Shown piece after piece: positions 42,268 to 50,730 of a stretch of DNA of 53,266 nucleotides. Numbering within the stretch: the stretch's first letter is position 1; every line of letters starts with the position of its first letter. The notes beneath the pieces are model-generated. The model was given only the letters and a program-made list of their open reading frames with translations. It did not search any database and was not told the origin of the DNA. Source of the stretch: an uncultured Ilumatobacter sp. (GTDB lineage Bacteria > Actinomycetota > Acidimicrobiia > Acidimicrobiales > Ilumatobacteraceae); contig CALCXK010000119.1 in assembly GCA_937905835.1 (NCBI GenBank), positions 1 through 53,266 on the forward strand. The letters run 5' to 3'. The translations under genes and the position numbers were made by a program.

Positions 42268-43673
42268 CCGAGCACAGGATCAACCGAGGAGATGATCGCC
42301 ACGGCGTCGGCAACGAGGCCGCCCCGCATCATGTGCGGTAGGCACTGAATGTTGACGAACGACGGATCGCGCATGTGGAGACGGTACGGATTCGGGCCAC
42401 CGTCGGAAGCGATGTAGCAACCGATCTCGCCACGAGGGCTCTCGATGCCCAAGTAGACCTCGCCCTCTGGCACCTTAAAACCTTCGGTGAAGATCTTGAA
42501 GTGATGGATGAGCGCTTCCATCGACTCGTCGATACGAGCACGTGGTGGCGGGGTGACCTTCTTGTTCTGGATGCGGTAGTCGCCCTCCGGTATCCGTTCA
42601 AGGATCTGGCGAATCAACACCATTGACTCACGAATCTCGGCGAGACGGATTGCATACCGGTCGAACGCATCGCCGTACGAACCGACCACGACGTCGAATT
42701 CGAGTTCGTCGTAGTGCAAGTAGGGCTGGTCGCGACGGAGGTCCCACTCGACACCAGTCGAACGAAGGATGGGGCCTGTGGCGCCAAGAGCAAGTGCTTC
42801 GCGAGGCGTAATCACACCGACACCCTGCAGACGCTCGCGCCAGATCGGCTGGCCGGTCATCAAGACGTCGTACTCGTCGAGGCGAGCCGGAAGGAGATCA
42901 AGGATGCGGAGCACACCATCACGCCAGCCGGCCGGTAGGTCGGCTGCGAGACCGCCAGGGCGGATGTAGTTGTGGTTCATCCGGAGGCCGGTGACCTCCT
43001 GGAAGAAACGCAGCACTTCTTCACGCTCACGCCACCCATAAATCATCATCGACACGGCACCGAGGTCCATGCCGTTGGTGGCCATAAACAGCAGATGGCT
43101 GGACATGCGGTTCAGCTCGGAAAGCAGCATGCGAACCCACACCGCACGGTCGGGGATGTCGCCGTCGATGCCAAGGAGTTTCTCGGTGGCCATCGAAAAG
43201 ACCAGCTCGTTATTGAGCGGGCTCAGGTAGTCCATGCGGGTGACGTTCGTGCCGCCCTGCATAAAGGTGAGTTGCTCGGCGGTCTTCTCCATGCCCGTGT
43301 GCAGGTAGCCGATAATTGGCTTGCAGCGAAGCACGGTTTCGCCCTGGAGTTCAAGCATGAGACGGAGCACGCCGTGGGTGGACGGATGCTGGGGCCCCAT
43401 GTTGATGATCATCGTCTGATCTTCTTCGGGGTCGTCAGGAAGCTCACCCAAATTGGCTGCATCGGCCTCGGACATGCGCAGAACAGAGCCGACTTCGCGC
43501 AGCAACTCGCGCGCCGTTGTCTGGCTGCGCGGCTTGAGCTTCTGATCGCCTTCGTCTGTGCCTGCAACGAACAAGTGATAGTTCGTGCCGAGATCGTCGG
43601 TCCTGGCCGCCGACGGGTCGAGTCGGGCCGCCTCGGCGTGCCGACCAGTGAGTTCCTCTTCGGTGGTGCTCAT
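42252..43673 (-). CDS. nuoD: NADH-quinone oxidoreductase subunit D
   Basis: A 473-residue 49-kDa-type subunit, related to hydrogenase large subunits, that forms the quinone site next to cluster N2. It shows MGPQHPSTHGVLRLMLELQGE, PIIGYLHTGMEKTAEQ, RMDYLSPLNNELVFSMA and GEIGCYIASDGGPNPYRLHMRDPSFVN. The N-terminus has an extra segment of about 85 residues. ATG 43673 overlaps the nuoC stop (ATGA). Confidence 0.95.
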   Translation of the reverse strand: MSTTEEELTGRHAEAARLDPSAARTDDLGTNYHLFVAGTDEGDQKLKPRSQTTARELLREVGSVLRMSEADAANLGELPDDPEEDQTMIINMGPQHPSTHGVLRLMLELQGETVLRCKPIIGYLHTGMEKTAEQLTFMQGGTNVTRMDYLSPLNNELVFSMATEKLLGIDGDIPDRAVWVRMLLSELNRMSSHLLFMATNGMDLGAVSMMIYGWREREEVLRFFQEVTGLRMNHNYIRPGGLAADLPAGWRDGVLRILDLLPARLDEYDVLMTGQPIWRERLQGVGVITPREALALGATGPILRSTGVEWDLRRDQPYLHYDELEFDVVVGSYGDAFDRYAIRLAEIRESMVLIRQILERIPEGDYRIQNKKVTPPPRARIDESMEALIHHFKIFTEGFKVPEGEVYLGIESPRGEIGCYIASDGGPNPYRLHMRDPSFVNIQCLPHMMRGGLVADAVAIISSVDPVLGGVDR

Positions 43674-44194
43674 GCGTTGGCTCCCTTGAATTGCACCGGG
43701 ATGCGGCCCATTTCGTAGTCCTTGCGGAGCGGGTGGCCTTCCCAGTCTTCGGGCATCAGGATGCGCGTCAGATCGGGATGGTCGGCGAACAAGATGCCGA
43801 ACATGTCGTAGGCCTCGCGTTCCATAGCTTCGGTGCCGGGGTAAATGTCGAACAGCGACGCAACGGTTGGGTCGGCCTCAGGCACCTGCACACGCAGCCG
43901 GGTTCGGCGGCGCTGACCCATGTCGAGGAGGTTGACGACGATTTCGAAGCGCTGCGGCTCTACACCGGCAGGAAGGGCACGGTCCATGAACTCTAGATAG
44001 TCGATGCCGCACAAGTCGATACACATCGTGTAGCCCTCGTCGGCGAGGGCCTTCACGACGTCGAGATACTGCTCGGCGCTGGCATGGACGACTTCTTGGT
44101 CATTCGAGTCGGTGACAGGGCAGCCGTGAATCGTCGGCTGGTCGACTGAAGCCGCGTCAGCTACTTCTTCGGTGGCGGTGACATCGTCGCTCAT
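43670..44194 (-). CDS. nuoC: NADH-quinone oxidoreductase subunit C
   Basis: A 174-residue 30-kDa-type peripheral subunit without cofactors. The family signature YPGTEAMEREAYDMFGILFADHPDLTRILMPEDWEGHPLRKDY is clear near the C-terminus. The start overlaps the nuoB stop (ATGA). Confidence 0.95.
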   Translation of the reverse strand: MSDDVTATEEVADAASVDQPTIHGCPVTDSNDQEVVHASAEQYLDVVKALADEGYTMCIDLCGIDYLEFMDRALPAGVEPQRFEIVVNLLDMGQRRRTRLRVQVPEADPTVASLFDIYPGTEAMEREAYDMFGILFADHPDLTRILMPEDWEGHPLRKDYEMGRIPVQFKGANA

Positions 44195-44775
44195 GACTTC
44201 ATTCCGAGGAGCACGGGGGTCGAAGTTGCGTCGATGTGCTCGACGTGGATATTCGCACCCGCACCTGATTCGGAGCGGCGCTTGAGGATCTCTTCGTTCT
44301 CGATGAGGCCGTGCAGCGTCTCGATGGCGTGGATCAGCGTCTCAGGGGTGGGCGGGCAGCCGGGTGCATAGACATCGACCGGAACGATCTGGTCAACGCC
44401 CTGCACGATGGCATAGTTGTTGAACATCCCGCCAGAACTTGCGCACACGCCCATGGAGATGACCCACTTGGGTTCCATCATTTGGTCATACACCTGGCGC
44501 AGGACCGGAGCCATCTTCTGGCTCACACGACCGGCGACGATCATGATGTCGGCCTGGCGTGGGGACGCCCGAAACACTTCCATGCCGAAGCGGGAGATGT
44601 CGTAGTGCGCGGCACCAGTGGCCATCATTTCGATCGCGCAGCATGCGAGACCGAATGACGCAGGCCACGACGAGCGGGAGCGCGACCAATTGACGAGGTC
44701 TTCCAGCTTGGCGGTGATGACGTTATGCGCAATCCCACCGATTCCGTCGTCGAGCACATCGTTGACGATGCCCAT
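44191..44775 (-). CDS. nuoB: NADH-quinone oxidoreductase subunit B
   Basis: A 194-residue subunit carrying cluster N2, the last centre before quinone. The four ligands are Cys45 and Cys46 (FGLACCAIEMM), Cys111 (SMGVCASSGGMF) and Cys140 (VYAPGCPPTPE). AGAGGAG lies 7 bp before ATG 44775. A 56-bp gap separates it from nuoA. Confidence 0.96.
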   Translation of the reverse strand: MGIVNDVLDDGIGGIAHNVITAKLEDLVNWSRSRSSWPASFGLACCAIEMMATGAAHYDISRFGMEVFRASPRQADIMIVAGRVSQKMAPVLRQVYDQMMEPKWVISMGVCASSGGMFNNYAIVQGVDQIVPVDVYAPGCPPTPETLIHAIETLHGLIENEEILKRRSESGAGANIHVEHIDATSTPVLLGMKS

Positions 44776-44831
44776 GTTGTGACTCCTCTGGCTTTCGGGG
44801 GCGTTCGGGCTGTCGCGACCGTCAAGGCGGT

Positions 44832-45323
44832 CTATGCGGCTTCGTGGTCGGATGATTCGTCGCTGCTGGGCAGTCGACCTTCGGTACCGACGCGTCGAAT
44901 GGTCGAAGCCATCGTTCGCTCGGGAGAGACAATGGCTGCTTCGGCCTCGAGGTTCCGGTACTTGTGAAGCGGTCCCCAGTCGAGGCCGCCGCGCGCTACT
45001 TCGTACACGAACGTGAGGAAGAAGATCACGGAGAAAGCAAGGATCGCCCAGAAGCCGTAGAACCCAAGTGAGTCGCGAGCAACCGCATACGGGTAGATAA
45101 AGATGATCTCAATGTCGAACATGATGAACAACATTGCGACAATGTAGAAACTGACGGGAAAACGCTCGGGCAGGTCGCGTGTGGGGACGATCCCGCACTC
45201 GTACGGCGCTTCCTTGGCTGTTGACGGTCGGCTCGGTGCGAGCACTCGTGAGGCCACGAAGCTGACGCCGCCAAAAGCGATCGCCAAGAACATCAGGACG
45301 ATGACCGGGAGATATTGCGCCAT
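44832..45323 (-). CDS. nuoA: NADH-quinone oxidoreductase subunit A
   Basis: A 163-residue subunit with three helices. The Q-site loop YECGIVPT carries Cys43, followed by RFPVSFYIVAMLFIMFDIE and IIFIYPYA. A hydrophilic tail of about 40 residues is extra. It is the first nuo gene and starts 11 bp after the stop of the 274-aa membrane protein gene, so Complex I and the bc genes are physically contiguous. Confidence 0.95.
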   Translation of the reverse strand: MAQYLPVIVLMFLAIAFGGVSFVASRVLAPSRPSTAKEAPYECGIVPTRDLPERFPVSFYIVAMLFIMFDIEIIFIYPYAVARDSLGFYGFWAILAFSVIFFLTFVYEVARGGLDWGPLHKYRNLEAEAAIVSPERTMASTIRRVGTEGRLPSSDESSDHEAA

Positions 45324-45334
45324 AGAAGCTGCTC

Positions 45335-46159
45335 CTACGCCGTGGCGATGGCGCTGGAAAGGTTGTCTTTCAAGATGCGCTCACGACGGTGCAACAGGTA
45401 GCAGAGCGCAATGAAGATCGCGCCGCCACCAAGAGTTAAAACCACTGCCGGCTGACGCTTCGCACCGAGGTCACGAACCATATACACGTACTGACGTTGC
45501 CCGGCTTCATCGATTTCGGCGCTGGCCGGCGCTCGACCTGGCTCGCTGCGGACGGAAACCAACGGCGAAACCTCGACGACGATGAAATGCGGCGTGTGGA
45601 AGAACGCGAAGAAGTCCAACGACTCGTTGCCGAGAATCAACGGGAAACGCTCACCGCCAATGTCGAAAACCTCAGTGATTTCGTATTGGCCCGCCGCGAG
45701 TGCACCATCTTTTTCGATGTTCTCGCTCGCTGCGGCCTGAGCCTGGCCGTACGCCGGGTTGCCACTGGAGATCTTGATGTATCCCTCATCGAGGAATTGC
45801 TGCTCGACAAGTTTATGCACTTCTGTTGCGGGTGCATTCTCATGGTCATCCGGGAGGCTCTGAAGAGCGCCAGCACTGCGCAGCGCCGGAACGTCCTGAA
45901 TGATGGTCTGGCCAGGGATTGCAGCCCACGACGGCTCGGGCCCCTTGAGGCCGATGCCATAGATCCACCAGGTTGCGCCCATCAAGGCCATCCAACCCAT
46001 GAGCCCGGTCAGGGTGACGAGGAACGCGAGGCGCGAGCCCATGTTCGTCGCCATCACCATGTAAATACTGCCCATCAGGACGAAAACGCCCATGATGACC
46101 GTGAGGAGACCACGTAGTTCGGGCTCCCATCCAATTGCCAACAATGACATGTTGTTCAC
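45335..46159 (-). CDS. Unknown membrane protein between cytochrome c and nuoA
   Basis: A 274-residue protein of no recognised family. It has two N-terminal helices (about residues 17-36 and 43-66), a large external or peripheral domain (about 70-240), and one C-terminal helix (about 243-260, VVLTLGGGAIFIALCYLL). No Cys pair, CxxCH or other cofactor motif is visible. Its GTG start overlaps the diheme cytochrome stop (GTGA), and ATG 46150 is an alternative. nuoA follows after 11 bp. The position suggests an extra subunit, an assembly factor, or a bridge between the bc complex and Complex I; this is inference. Confidence 0.75.
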   Translation of the reverse strand: MNNMSLLAIGWEPELRGLLTVIMGVFVLMGSIYMVMATNMGSRLAFLVTLTGLMGWMALMGATWWIYGIGLKGPEPSWAAIPGQTIIQDVPALRSAGALQSLPDDHENAPATEVHKLVEQQFLDEGYIKISSGNPAYGQAQAAASENIEKDGALAAGQYEITEVFDIGGERFPLILGNESLDFFAFFHTPHFIVVEVSPLVSVRSEPGRAPASAEIDEAGQRQYVYMVRDLGAKRQPAVVLTLGGGAIFIALCYLLHRRERILKDNLSSAIATA

Positions 46160-47238
46160 AAACTCCGTACGTATGCGACGACTGCTTCGATTTGTTCGTC
46201 GGTCAGCATCGCACCGAAACCAGGCATCCGACCGCTGCCCTGACCCTGGTTACCGTAGACCTTGCCGAACTCAGAACCGTTTTTCAAGAAGGCGACCATG
46301 TCGACTTCGTTGTTGAAGTGACTGTTCGTTGCGCCGCCGGTGAGGTTCCAACCGAAGGCACCCTGTCCGGTTTGACCGGGGTTTCCGTAGCTCCAACCTT
46401 GGGTGTGGCAACGGGCGCAGCTGTAAGCGCCACTACCGAGGTCGAGGTTGAAGACCGCCTCACCGACGCTGGACGCTTCGCCAGAGGCGAGTGCACCGTC
46501 GATCGATGCCTGGATGTCGCTGGCGATTTTCTCGGGCACGGAACCGCTCGGGCAGAGTTCCTGGCCGTAGAAGCTGAAGGCTTCTGCCTCGCCAACGCCG
46601 CAGTTCTCACGTGGCAGCTGAATCGACTTGAGGTACTCGAGCACGTTGTCGATCTGCTGGCTGTTCATCGGGCCACCGCCGACGAGACCCCACGGGGACA
46701 TCGGCGAGAACGGACGGCCGTAGTTCAAGATAAACCTGATCTCAGATTCGTCGAAGCGGTAGTACACCGTGTTGAGCGCCGGAGCCTTCCAATTGACGGC
46801 AGTGATCTCGCCGGTCAGTTTGTCGGTGACCGTGAACGGCGCTTCGCCGCCAACGGCACCCATGCCACCGTGGCAGCCTGCGCAGTTGAAGCCACCTTCA
46901 GCGGTCGGGGCAAAGAGCTGCGACCCCCAGCTGGCAAATCGGTTGTTCCATCCTTCTTCGGCACCGGCCAGACGGCTGGGCTCGAACACCCAGTACGCCG
47001 GCAGCATCACCACAATGATGACAAGGAGCAGCACACCGAAGAGCTGTACACGCTCGAGGTGCGAACCTTCGAGCGTTTCATCGTCGTGATACTCCTTGCG
47101 GTTGGCGGCGAGTTCGATCTCCGAACCCACTTCCTTGCGGCCTGCTACGACGTTGAAAATGCCATAAACAACCCAACCGATCGCAATGAGGACCACGCCG
47201 AAAACGGCGATGGTCCCCGTAGTGGTCGCCAGAATCAT
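46156..47238 (-). CDS. Membrane-anchored diheme cytochrome c of the bc complex
   Basis: 360 residues. Two N-terminal helices (about 8-30 and 65-85) precede two c-type domains. Heme motifs are CAGCH (Cys119, Cys122, His123) and CARCH (Cys274, Cys277, His278). Met180 and Met338 are candidate axial ligands (PFSPMSPWG, GRMPGFGAM). Its arrangement recalls actinobacterial diheme QcrC but with two helices before the first heme domain. It should accept electrons from the Rieske protein and pass them to an oxidase or to the cytochrome c encoded across the control region. It overlaps the Rieske stop by one base. Confidence 0.88.
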   Translation of the reverse strand: MILATTTGTIAVFGVVLIAIGWVVYGIFNVVAGRKEVGSEIELAANRKEYHDDETLEGSHLERVQLFGVLLLVIIVVMLPAYWVFEPSRLAGAEEGWNNRFASWGSQLFAPTAEGGFNCAGCHGGMGAVGGEAPFTVTDKLTGEITAVNWKAPALNTVYYRFDESEIRFILNYGRPFSPMSPWGLVGGGPMNSQQIDNVLEYLKSIQLPRENCGVGEAEAFSFYGQELCPSGSVPEKIASDIQASIDGALASGEASSVGEAVFNLDLGSGAYSCARCHTQGWSYGNPGQTGQGAFGWNLTGGATNSHFNNEVDMVAFLKNGSEFGKVYGNQGQGSGRMPGFGAMLTDEQIEAVVAYVRSL

Positions 47239-48116
47239 CAGTGTCCCCCACCCGTGCAGTGCGGACCTTCGGCCTCTTGACCTGTGGTATTCACGCCGAT
47301 CGCCGGGCCAGCCACTTTGACGCCAGTGTTGATCGTGACGTTACCAGTCGGTGACACATCGGCCGGATGGCGATCCATGCCGCGCGGCGCCGGACCACCC
47401 TTTTTCTCACCGACGCGGTTGTACTGCGAGCCGTGGCATTGGCATTCGAACCATTGGCTCGTCTTGCACTCAGGCACGCGACAACCGAGGTGCGGGCACT
47501 TTTGGCTCAGCACCACGATTCCCTGTTCCATTGCGGGCAGCAGCGAATCAGCGTAGACCTGTTTGGCGGCAGGAATTGCTTCGGCCGGGTAGGCCGTGAT
47601 CCACGACTTGGCCTCGGGAACATAGAAGAAGCCGCCACCCTGCTTGATGCCGGCTTTAATGGCATCGAGCTTGCCGGCCGCGACGCTGCCGCCAAAGCCA
47701 CCCGTGCCCGACGGCCACAGGAATGCCACGAAGGAAGCCGCGGCGAACGACGCAATACCAGCGCTCATCAGGGTGACGGTGGCACGGTTGAAGAACTGAC
47801 GGCGTGACACGCCGAGTGCTTCGGGATCTGGCGGGGTCCACGGAATCAGCGTGGAGTCTTCGGCGCCGACTTGGACCAGGTCCTTGCTGCGGGCCTGCAC
47901 GCCTTCGGCTTCGGCAACAGCGCCGGTCCGAGTCGAAGCTGCTGCTTCGGCCTCGACACCTGCGGCACTGCGGCCTACTTTGTCTCGTTTTACTGCTTCG
48001 CCGGAGAGGGCGCCTGCGCCGCGCACGTCGCTCTTGCGAGCGAGCGTGGCGAACGAGATGGCGCCAAGAACGATGACAACGCCGATTGCGAGGGCGATGA
48101 CTGCTGCGTTACTCAT
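47238..48116 (-). CDS. Rieske iron-sulfur protein of the bc complex
   Basis: 292 residues. A first helix at 5-22 is followed by an Ala/Glu-rich linker. SRRQFFNRA (Arg105, Arg106) then precedes a second helix, as in twin-arginine-exported Rieske proteins. The [2Fe-2S] ligands are Cys207 and His209 (CPHLGC) and Cys225 and His228 (CQCHGSQY). Cys212 and Cys227 form the expected disulfide. The protein oxidises menaquinol at the outer face and passes one electron to cytochrome c. GGAG lies about 9 bp before ATG 48116. Confidence 0.93.
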   Translation of the reverse strand: MSNAAVIALAIGVVIVLGAISFATLARKSDVRGAGALSGEAVKRDKVGRSAAGVEAEAAASTRTGAVAEAEGVQARSKDLVQVGAEDSTLIPWTPPDPEALGVSRRQFFNRATVTLMSAGIASFAAASFVAFLWPSGTGGFGGSVAAGKLDAIKAGIKQGGGFFYVPEAKSWITAYPAEAIPAAKQVYADSLLPAMEQGIVVLSQKCPHLGCRVPECKTSQWFECQCHGSQYNRVGEKKGGPAPRGMDRHPADVSPTGNVTINTGVKVAGPAIGVNTTGQEAEGPHCTGGGH

Positions 48117-48170
48117 GGGGGGTACTCCTTTGCTATCTCTACTACGTACTTAGGTCGGCTGTGAGATGGC

Positions 48171-48956
48171 TCAGAGCTCGAAGAACAGGCCGTCGACCCA
48201 GGGCAACACGAAGTTGAAGCCAGGGCCACGGAAGAAGGAACCGATCATGACGAGCACAGCCCAAAACATCAGGTGCACCGTCATCAATGATGTGGCGAAC
48301 TTGCGATCTTCGGGCTTATTCGACGGGTTGCGATCGACGAATGGGGCGAGGATCAAGAAGATCATGCCAACGCCGGGAAGGGTCACGCCAGCCACCATCG
48401 GATGGAACATCGTCAGTAATTCCTGCAGACCGAGGAAGTACCACGGGGCTTTCGACGGATTCGGTGTCGCGTTGGTGTTGGCGAGCTGCAGCAGCGGAGC
48501 GTTGACGAACACCGAGAAGATGAACGTGAACGCGGTCATCGCCAGCGCGGCAACGAATTCGGCTGCAAGGAGGTGCGGCCAGGTGTGCACCTTGTCGACC
48601 GGGGTGGCCTTTACGTCCTGAATCGAACCTGACTTGACGACCGTGAGCAGGCGTTGGGTATGACCACCGGGGCCTGCACCTACAGGAACACCAGCGCTGG
48701 TGGGGACAGCTGCGACCATGGCGCCGACCTTTTCGGCGACGGCAACTCCGCCACCACGAGCAGCGTCGTCATTCGAGGCATCGCCACCGGCTGTCGCCGC
48801 CTTAGCAGCCTGGCTGCGCTTCAACAGCGCTTCAGGAATACGCGAGTCGCCTGCTGGCGCAGCAGATTCACTGCTGGCCGCTGCCGGTTCCGCATCTGCG
48901 GACTTCTCACGGGCAGCCTGGGCCCGCTTCAGCAGATGTTCTGGGATCTCAGTCAT
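48171..48956 (-). CDS. Cytochrome b C-terminal half (subunit IV/PetD-like)
   Basis: 261 residues. About 110 N-terminal residues are hydrophilic and carry two copies of a short peptide, IPEHLLKRAQAAR (4-16) and IPEALLKRSQAAK (40-52). Membrane helices follow from about residue 130. The quinol-oxidation loop reads SKAPWYFLGLQELL, so the Glu of the PEWY motif is replaced, as in some menaquinol complexes. It pairs with the b6-type half upstream to form a split cytochrome b. The first 11 codons are 29/33 bases identical to those of the cytochrome c gene at 51019. ATG 48956 has an AAGGGG ribosome site. Confidence 0.88.
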   Translation of the reverse strand: MTEIPEHLLKRAQAAREKSADAEPAAASSESAAPAGDSRIPEALLKRSQAAKAATAGGDASNDDAARGGGVAVAEKVGAMVAAVPTSAGVPVGAGPGGHTQRLLTVVKSGSIQDVKATPVDKVHTWPHLLAAEFVAALAMTAFTFIFSVFVNAPLLQLANTNATPNPSKAPWYFLGLQELLTMFHPMVAGVTLPGVGMIFLILAPFVDRNPSNKPEDRKFATSLMTVHLMFWAVLVMIGSFFRGPGFNFVLPWVDGLFFEL

Positions 48957-49040
48957 GAGTTCGCCCCTTCATCTTTCCGTCCCTGGTTCTCAGCGACACA
49001 GCCATTCAACATCACAAATCTTTCGGAGGTCATATCCAGA

Positions 49041-49826
49041 TCACAGCGGACCGGAAATACCGCCATCTTTCCGCACTCGCCAGAAGTGGATCGCCATGAA
49101 GATGACGATGATGAACGGCAGGAACAAGACATGCAGCACGTACCAGCGCAGCAAGGTCTCGGAGCCAATCTCGGCACCACCCAGCAAGACGAATCTGACC
49201 TCGTTACCGAACACAGGCGTGTAACCCATCATGTTTGTTCCCACAGTCACCGCCCACAGCGCCAGCTGATCCCAGGGGAGCAGGTAGCCGGTGAACGAGA
49301 GGAGCAGGGTGAGCGTGAGGAGAATCACGCCAATGACCCAGTTGAACTCACGCGGCGCCTTATACGCGCCGTGGTAAAAGACTCGGGCCATGTGCAGGAA
49401 TACGGTGAGCACCATCAAGTGAGCCCCCCACCTGTGCATGTTTCTGACCAGCAGGCCGAAGGTCACCGAGGTCTGCAGGTTCTGGATGTCGTTCCAGGCA
49501 GCGGTTGCCTCGGGACGATAGAAAAACATCAAGAAGATGCCAGTGACCGTCAGCAGGATGAACAAGAAGAAACTGAGCCCGCCGAGGCAGAGGGTGTACG
49601 ACACCTTGACCGCGTGACGTTTCACCTTCACGGGGTGCAAGTGGTAGAGCACCGAGTTCATGATGACGTACGAACGATTTCGCGGGCTGTCGGTGTAGCC
49701 CTTACGGAAGATGGAACCCGGTCGGAAGATCGAGCTCCAGGCCTGACTGCCCTGCGTGGCATCAACCGCTTGGTTCAGTCGATCCTTCACCGTGGGGCGT
49801 GGTTTGTCGTCAATCGTCTTAGACAT
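49041..49826 (-). CDS. Cytochrome b N-terminal half (b6-type)
   Basis: A 261-residue four-helix cytochrome binding two b hemes. Ligand pairs are His131/His145 (x13) and His232/His247 (x14). The x14 spacing is characteristic of cytochrome b6 rather than mitochondrial-type cytochrome b. FTGYLLPWDQLALWAVTVGTN is the conserved loop after helix C. The hydrophilic N-terminus of about 75 residues is longer than in b6. It follows the ferredoxin gene by 9 bp. Confidence 0.92.
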   Translation of the reverse strand: MSKTIDDKPRPTVKDRLNQAVDATQGSQAWSSIFRPGSIFRKGYTDSPRNRSYVIMNSVLYHLHPVKVKRHAVKVSYTLCLGGLSFFLFILLTVTGIFLMFFYRPEATAAWNDIQNLQTSVTFGLLVRNMHRWGAHLMVLTVFLHMARVFYHGAYKAPREFNWVIGVILLTLTLLLSFTGYLLPWDQLALWAVTVGTNMMGYTPVFGNEVRFVLLGGAEIGSETLLRWYVLHVLFLPFIIVIFMAIHFWRVRKDGGISGPL

Positions 49827-49835
49827 GAATCTCTC

Positions 49836-50249
49836 TCAGAGCCTCATCCCATAGCCGTAGCCATGGTTGTTGGTACGCATGTGATAGTCGCCGGCTGCCG
49901 TTGCGGAGCCAGCCTTGCCGAGAATGATGACCCCGGTCGGGCAACGGTCGACACACAGTGCACAGCGTGTGCAGATGTCATCGTCGATCGTGAAGATGAA
50001 GGCATCAGACGGGTCGGTACCCGGCTGCTCGGTGCCGATGGCCTCGGTCACCGCAGACGTGCTCACCATGTGGATGCACTTCCATGGACAGATGTCGACG
50101 CAGCCCTCGCAGGCAATGCACTCAGACTGATCAATGTGAATGAACTGCTTGGGCTTGACAGCCTTGCTGAGGTAGTCAGCGTCGACTTCTACCAACGTGT
50201 ATTGGTCGGTGAACGGCATCATCGGTGGATTTGCGTCGGTCTTCGCCAT
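49836..50249 (-). CDS. Dicluster [4Fe-4S] ferredoxin-like subunit
   Basis: 137 residues with two complete cluster motifs, CIACEGCVDICPWKC and CTRCALCVDRCPTGVI, separated by an insertion of about 35 residues. The C-terminus is His/Tyr/Gly-rich (YHMRTNNHGYGYGM). No signal peptide or helix is visible, so it should sit on the cytoplasmic face. Embedded between a membrane-protein gene and cytochrome b, it could bring electrons to, or take them from, the bc complex. Such a subunit is not part of a standard bc1 or b6f complex. The start is 4 bp after the upstream stop. Confidence 0.9.
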   Translation of the reverse strand: MAKTDANPPMMPFTDQYTLVEVDADYLSKAVKPKQFIHIDQSECIACEGCVDICPWKCIHMVSTSAVTEAIGTEQPGTDPSDAFIFTIDDDICTRCALCVDRCPTGVIILGKAGSATAAGDYHMRTNNHGYGYGMRL

Positions 50250-50253
50250 CAGA

Positions 50254-50730
50254 TCAGGCCTTCTTCACCAGTGGGCGACCATAGGTAGACATGGGGAGTT
50301 CCTTCTGGACTTCCTTGCCACGGTTCTGCCACCAGACCACGACAAAGATATGCAGACCGAAAAAGACGGCGTGGATGAGAACGACGATGATGTCGCGAAG
50401 CGCTTCGTACTGCAGGGTGATGGGGTTCCAGCCGCCAAGCGACTGCGGCTTGAGGATCTGGCCGGGCCCCAGCATGAGCTTGTCTTTCGACCAGCCGAGG
50501 TTCTTGTCAGCATGGTCAATCCACTGGTGCGGCACGACGCCATACGTCAGGAAAAGGACGCCAAACGCGTAGGTGCTGGCAAGCATTGCTTCGCCCCAGG
50601 TGAACGTCTGCCCCTTCTTGCGTCGCCGGCCATACGGAAGGACAGCAAGCGTCAGAAGTACGGCTGCCACGAAGGACACGATGAACGCCTGGTTCACACC
50701 AGGCCACTTCAAGACATCGATTGCGATCAT
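50254..50730 (-). CDS. Small membrane protein, first gene of the respiratory array
   Basis: 158 residues of no recognised family with about three or four helices: 9-30 (VNQAFIVSFVAAVLLTLAVLP), about 43-62 (ASTYAFGVLFLTYGVVP) and 109-130 (IIVVLIHAVFFGLHIFVVVWW). It contains several His residues near helices (PHQWIDH, VLIHAVFFGLH) that could bind heme or quinone, but no standard motif. ATG 50730 begins at MIAIDVLKWPG; a longer TTG-started form to 50799 is less likely. Its place beside the ferredoxin suggests a membrane anchor for it. Confidence 0.75.
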   Translation of the reverse strand: MIAIDVLKWPGVNQAFIVSFVAAVLLTLAVLPYGRRRKKGQTFTWGEAMLASTYAFGVLFLTYGVVPHQWIDHADKNLGWSKDKLMLGPGQILKPQSLGGWNPITLQYEALRDIIVVLIHAVFFGLHIFVVVWWQNRGKEVQKELPMSTYGRPLVKKA

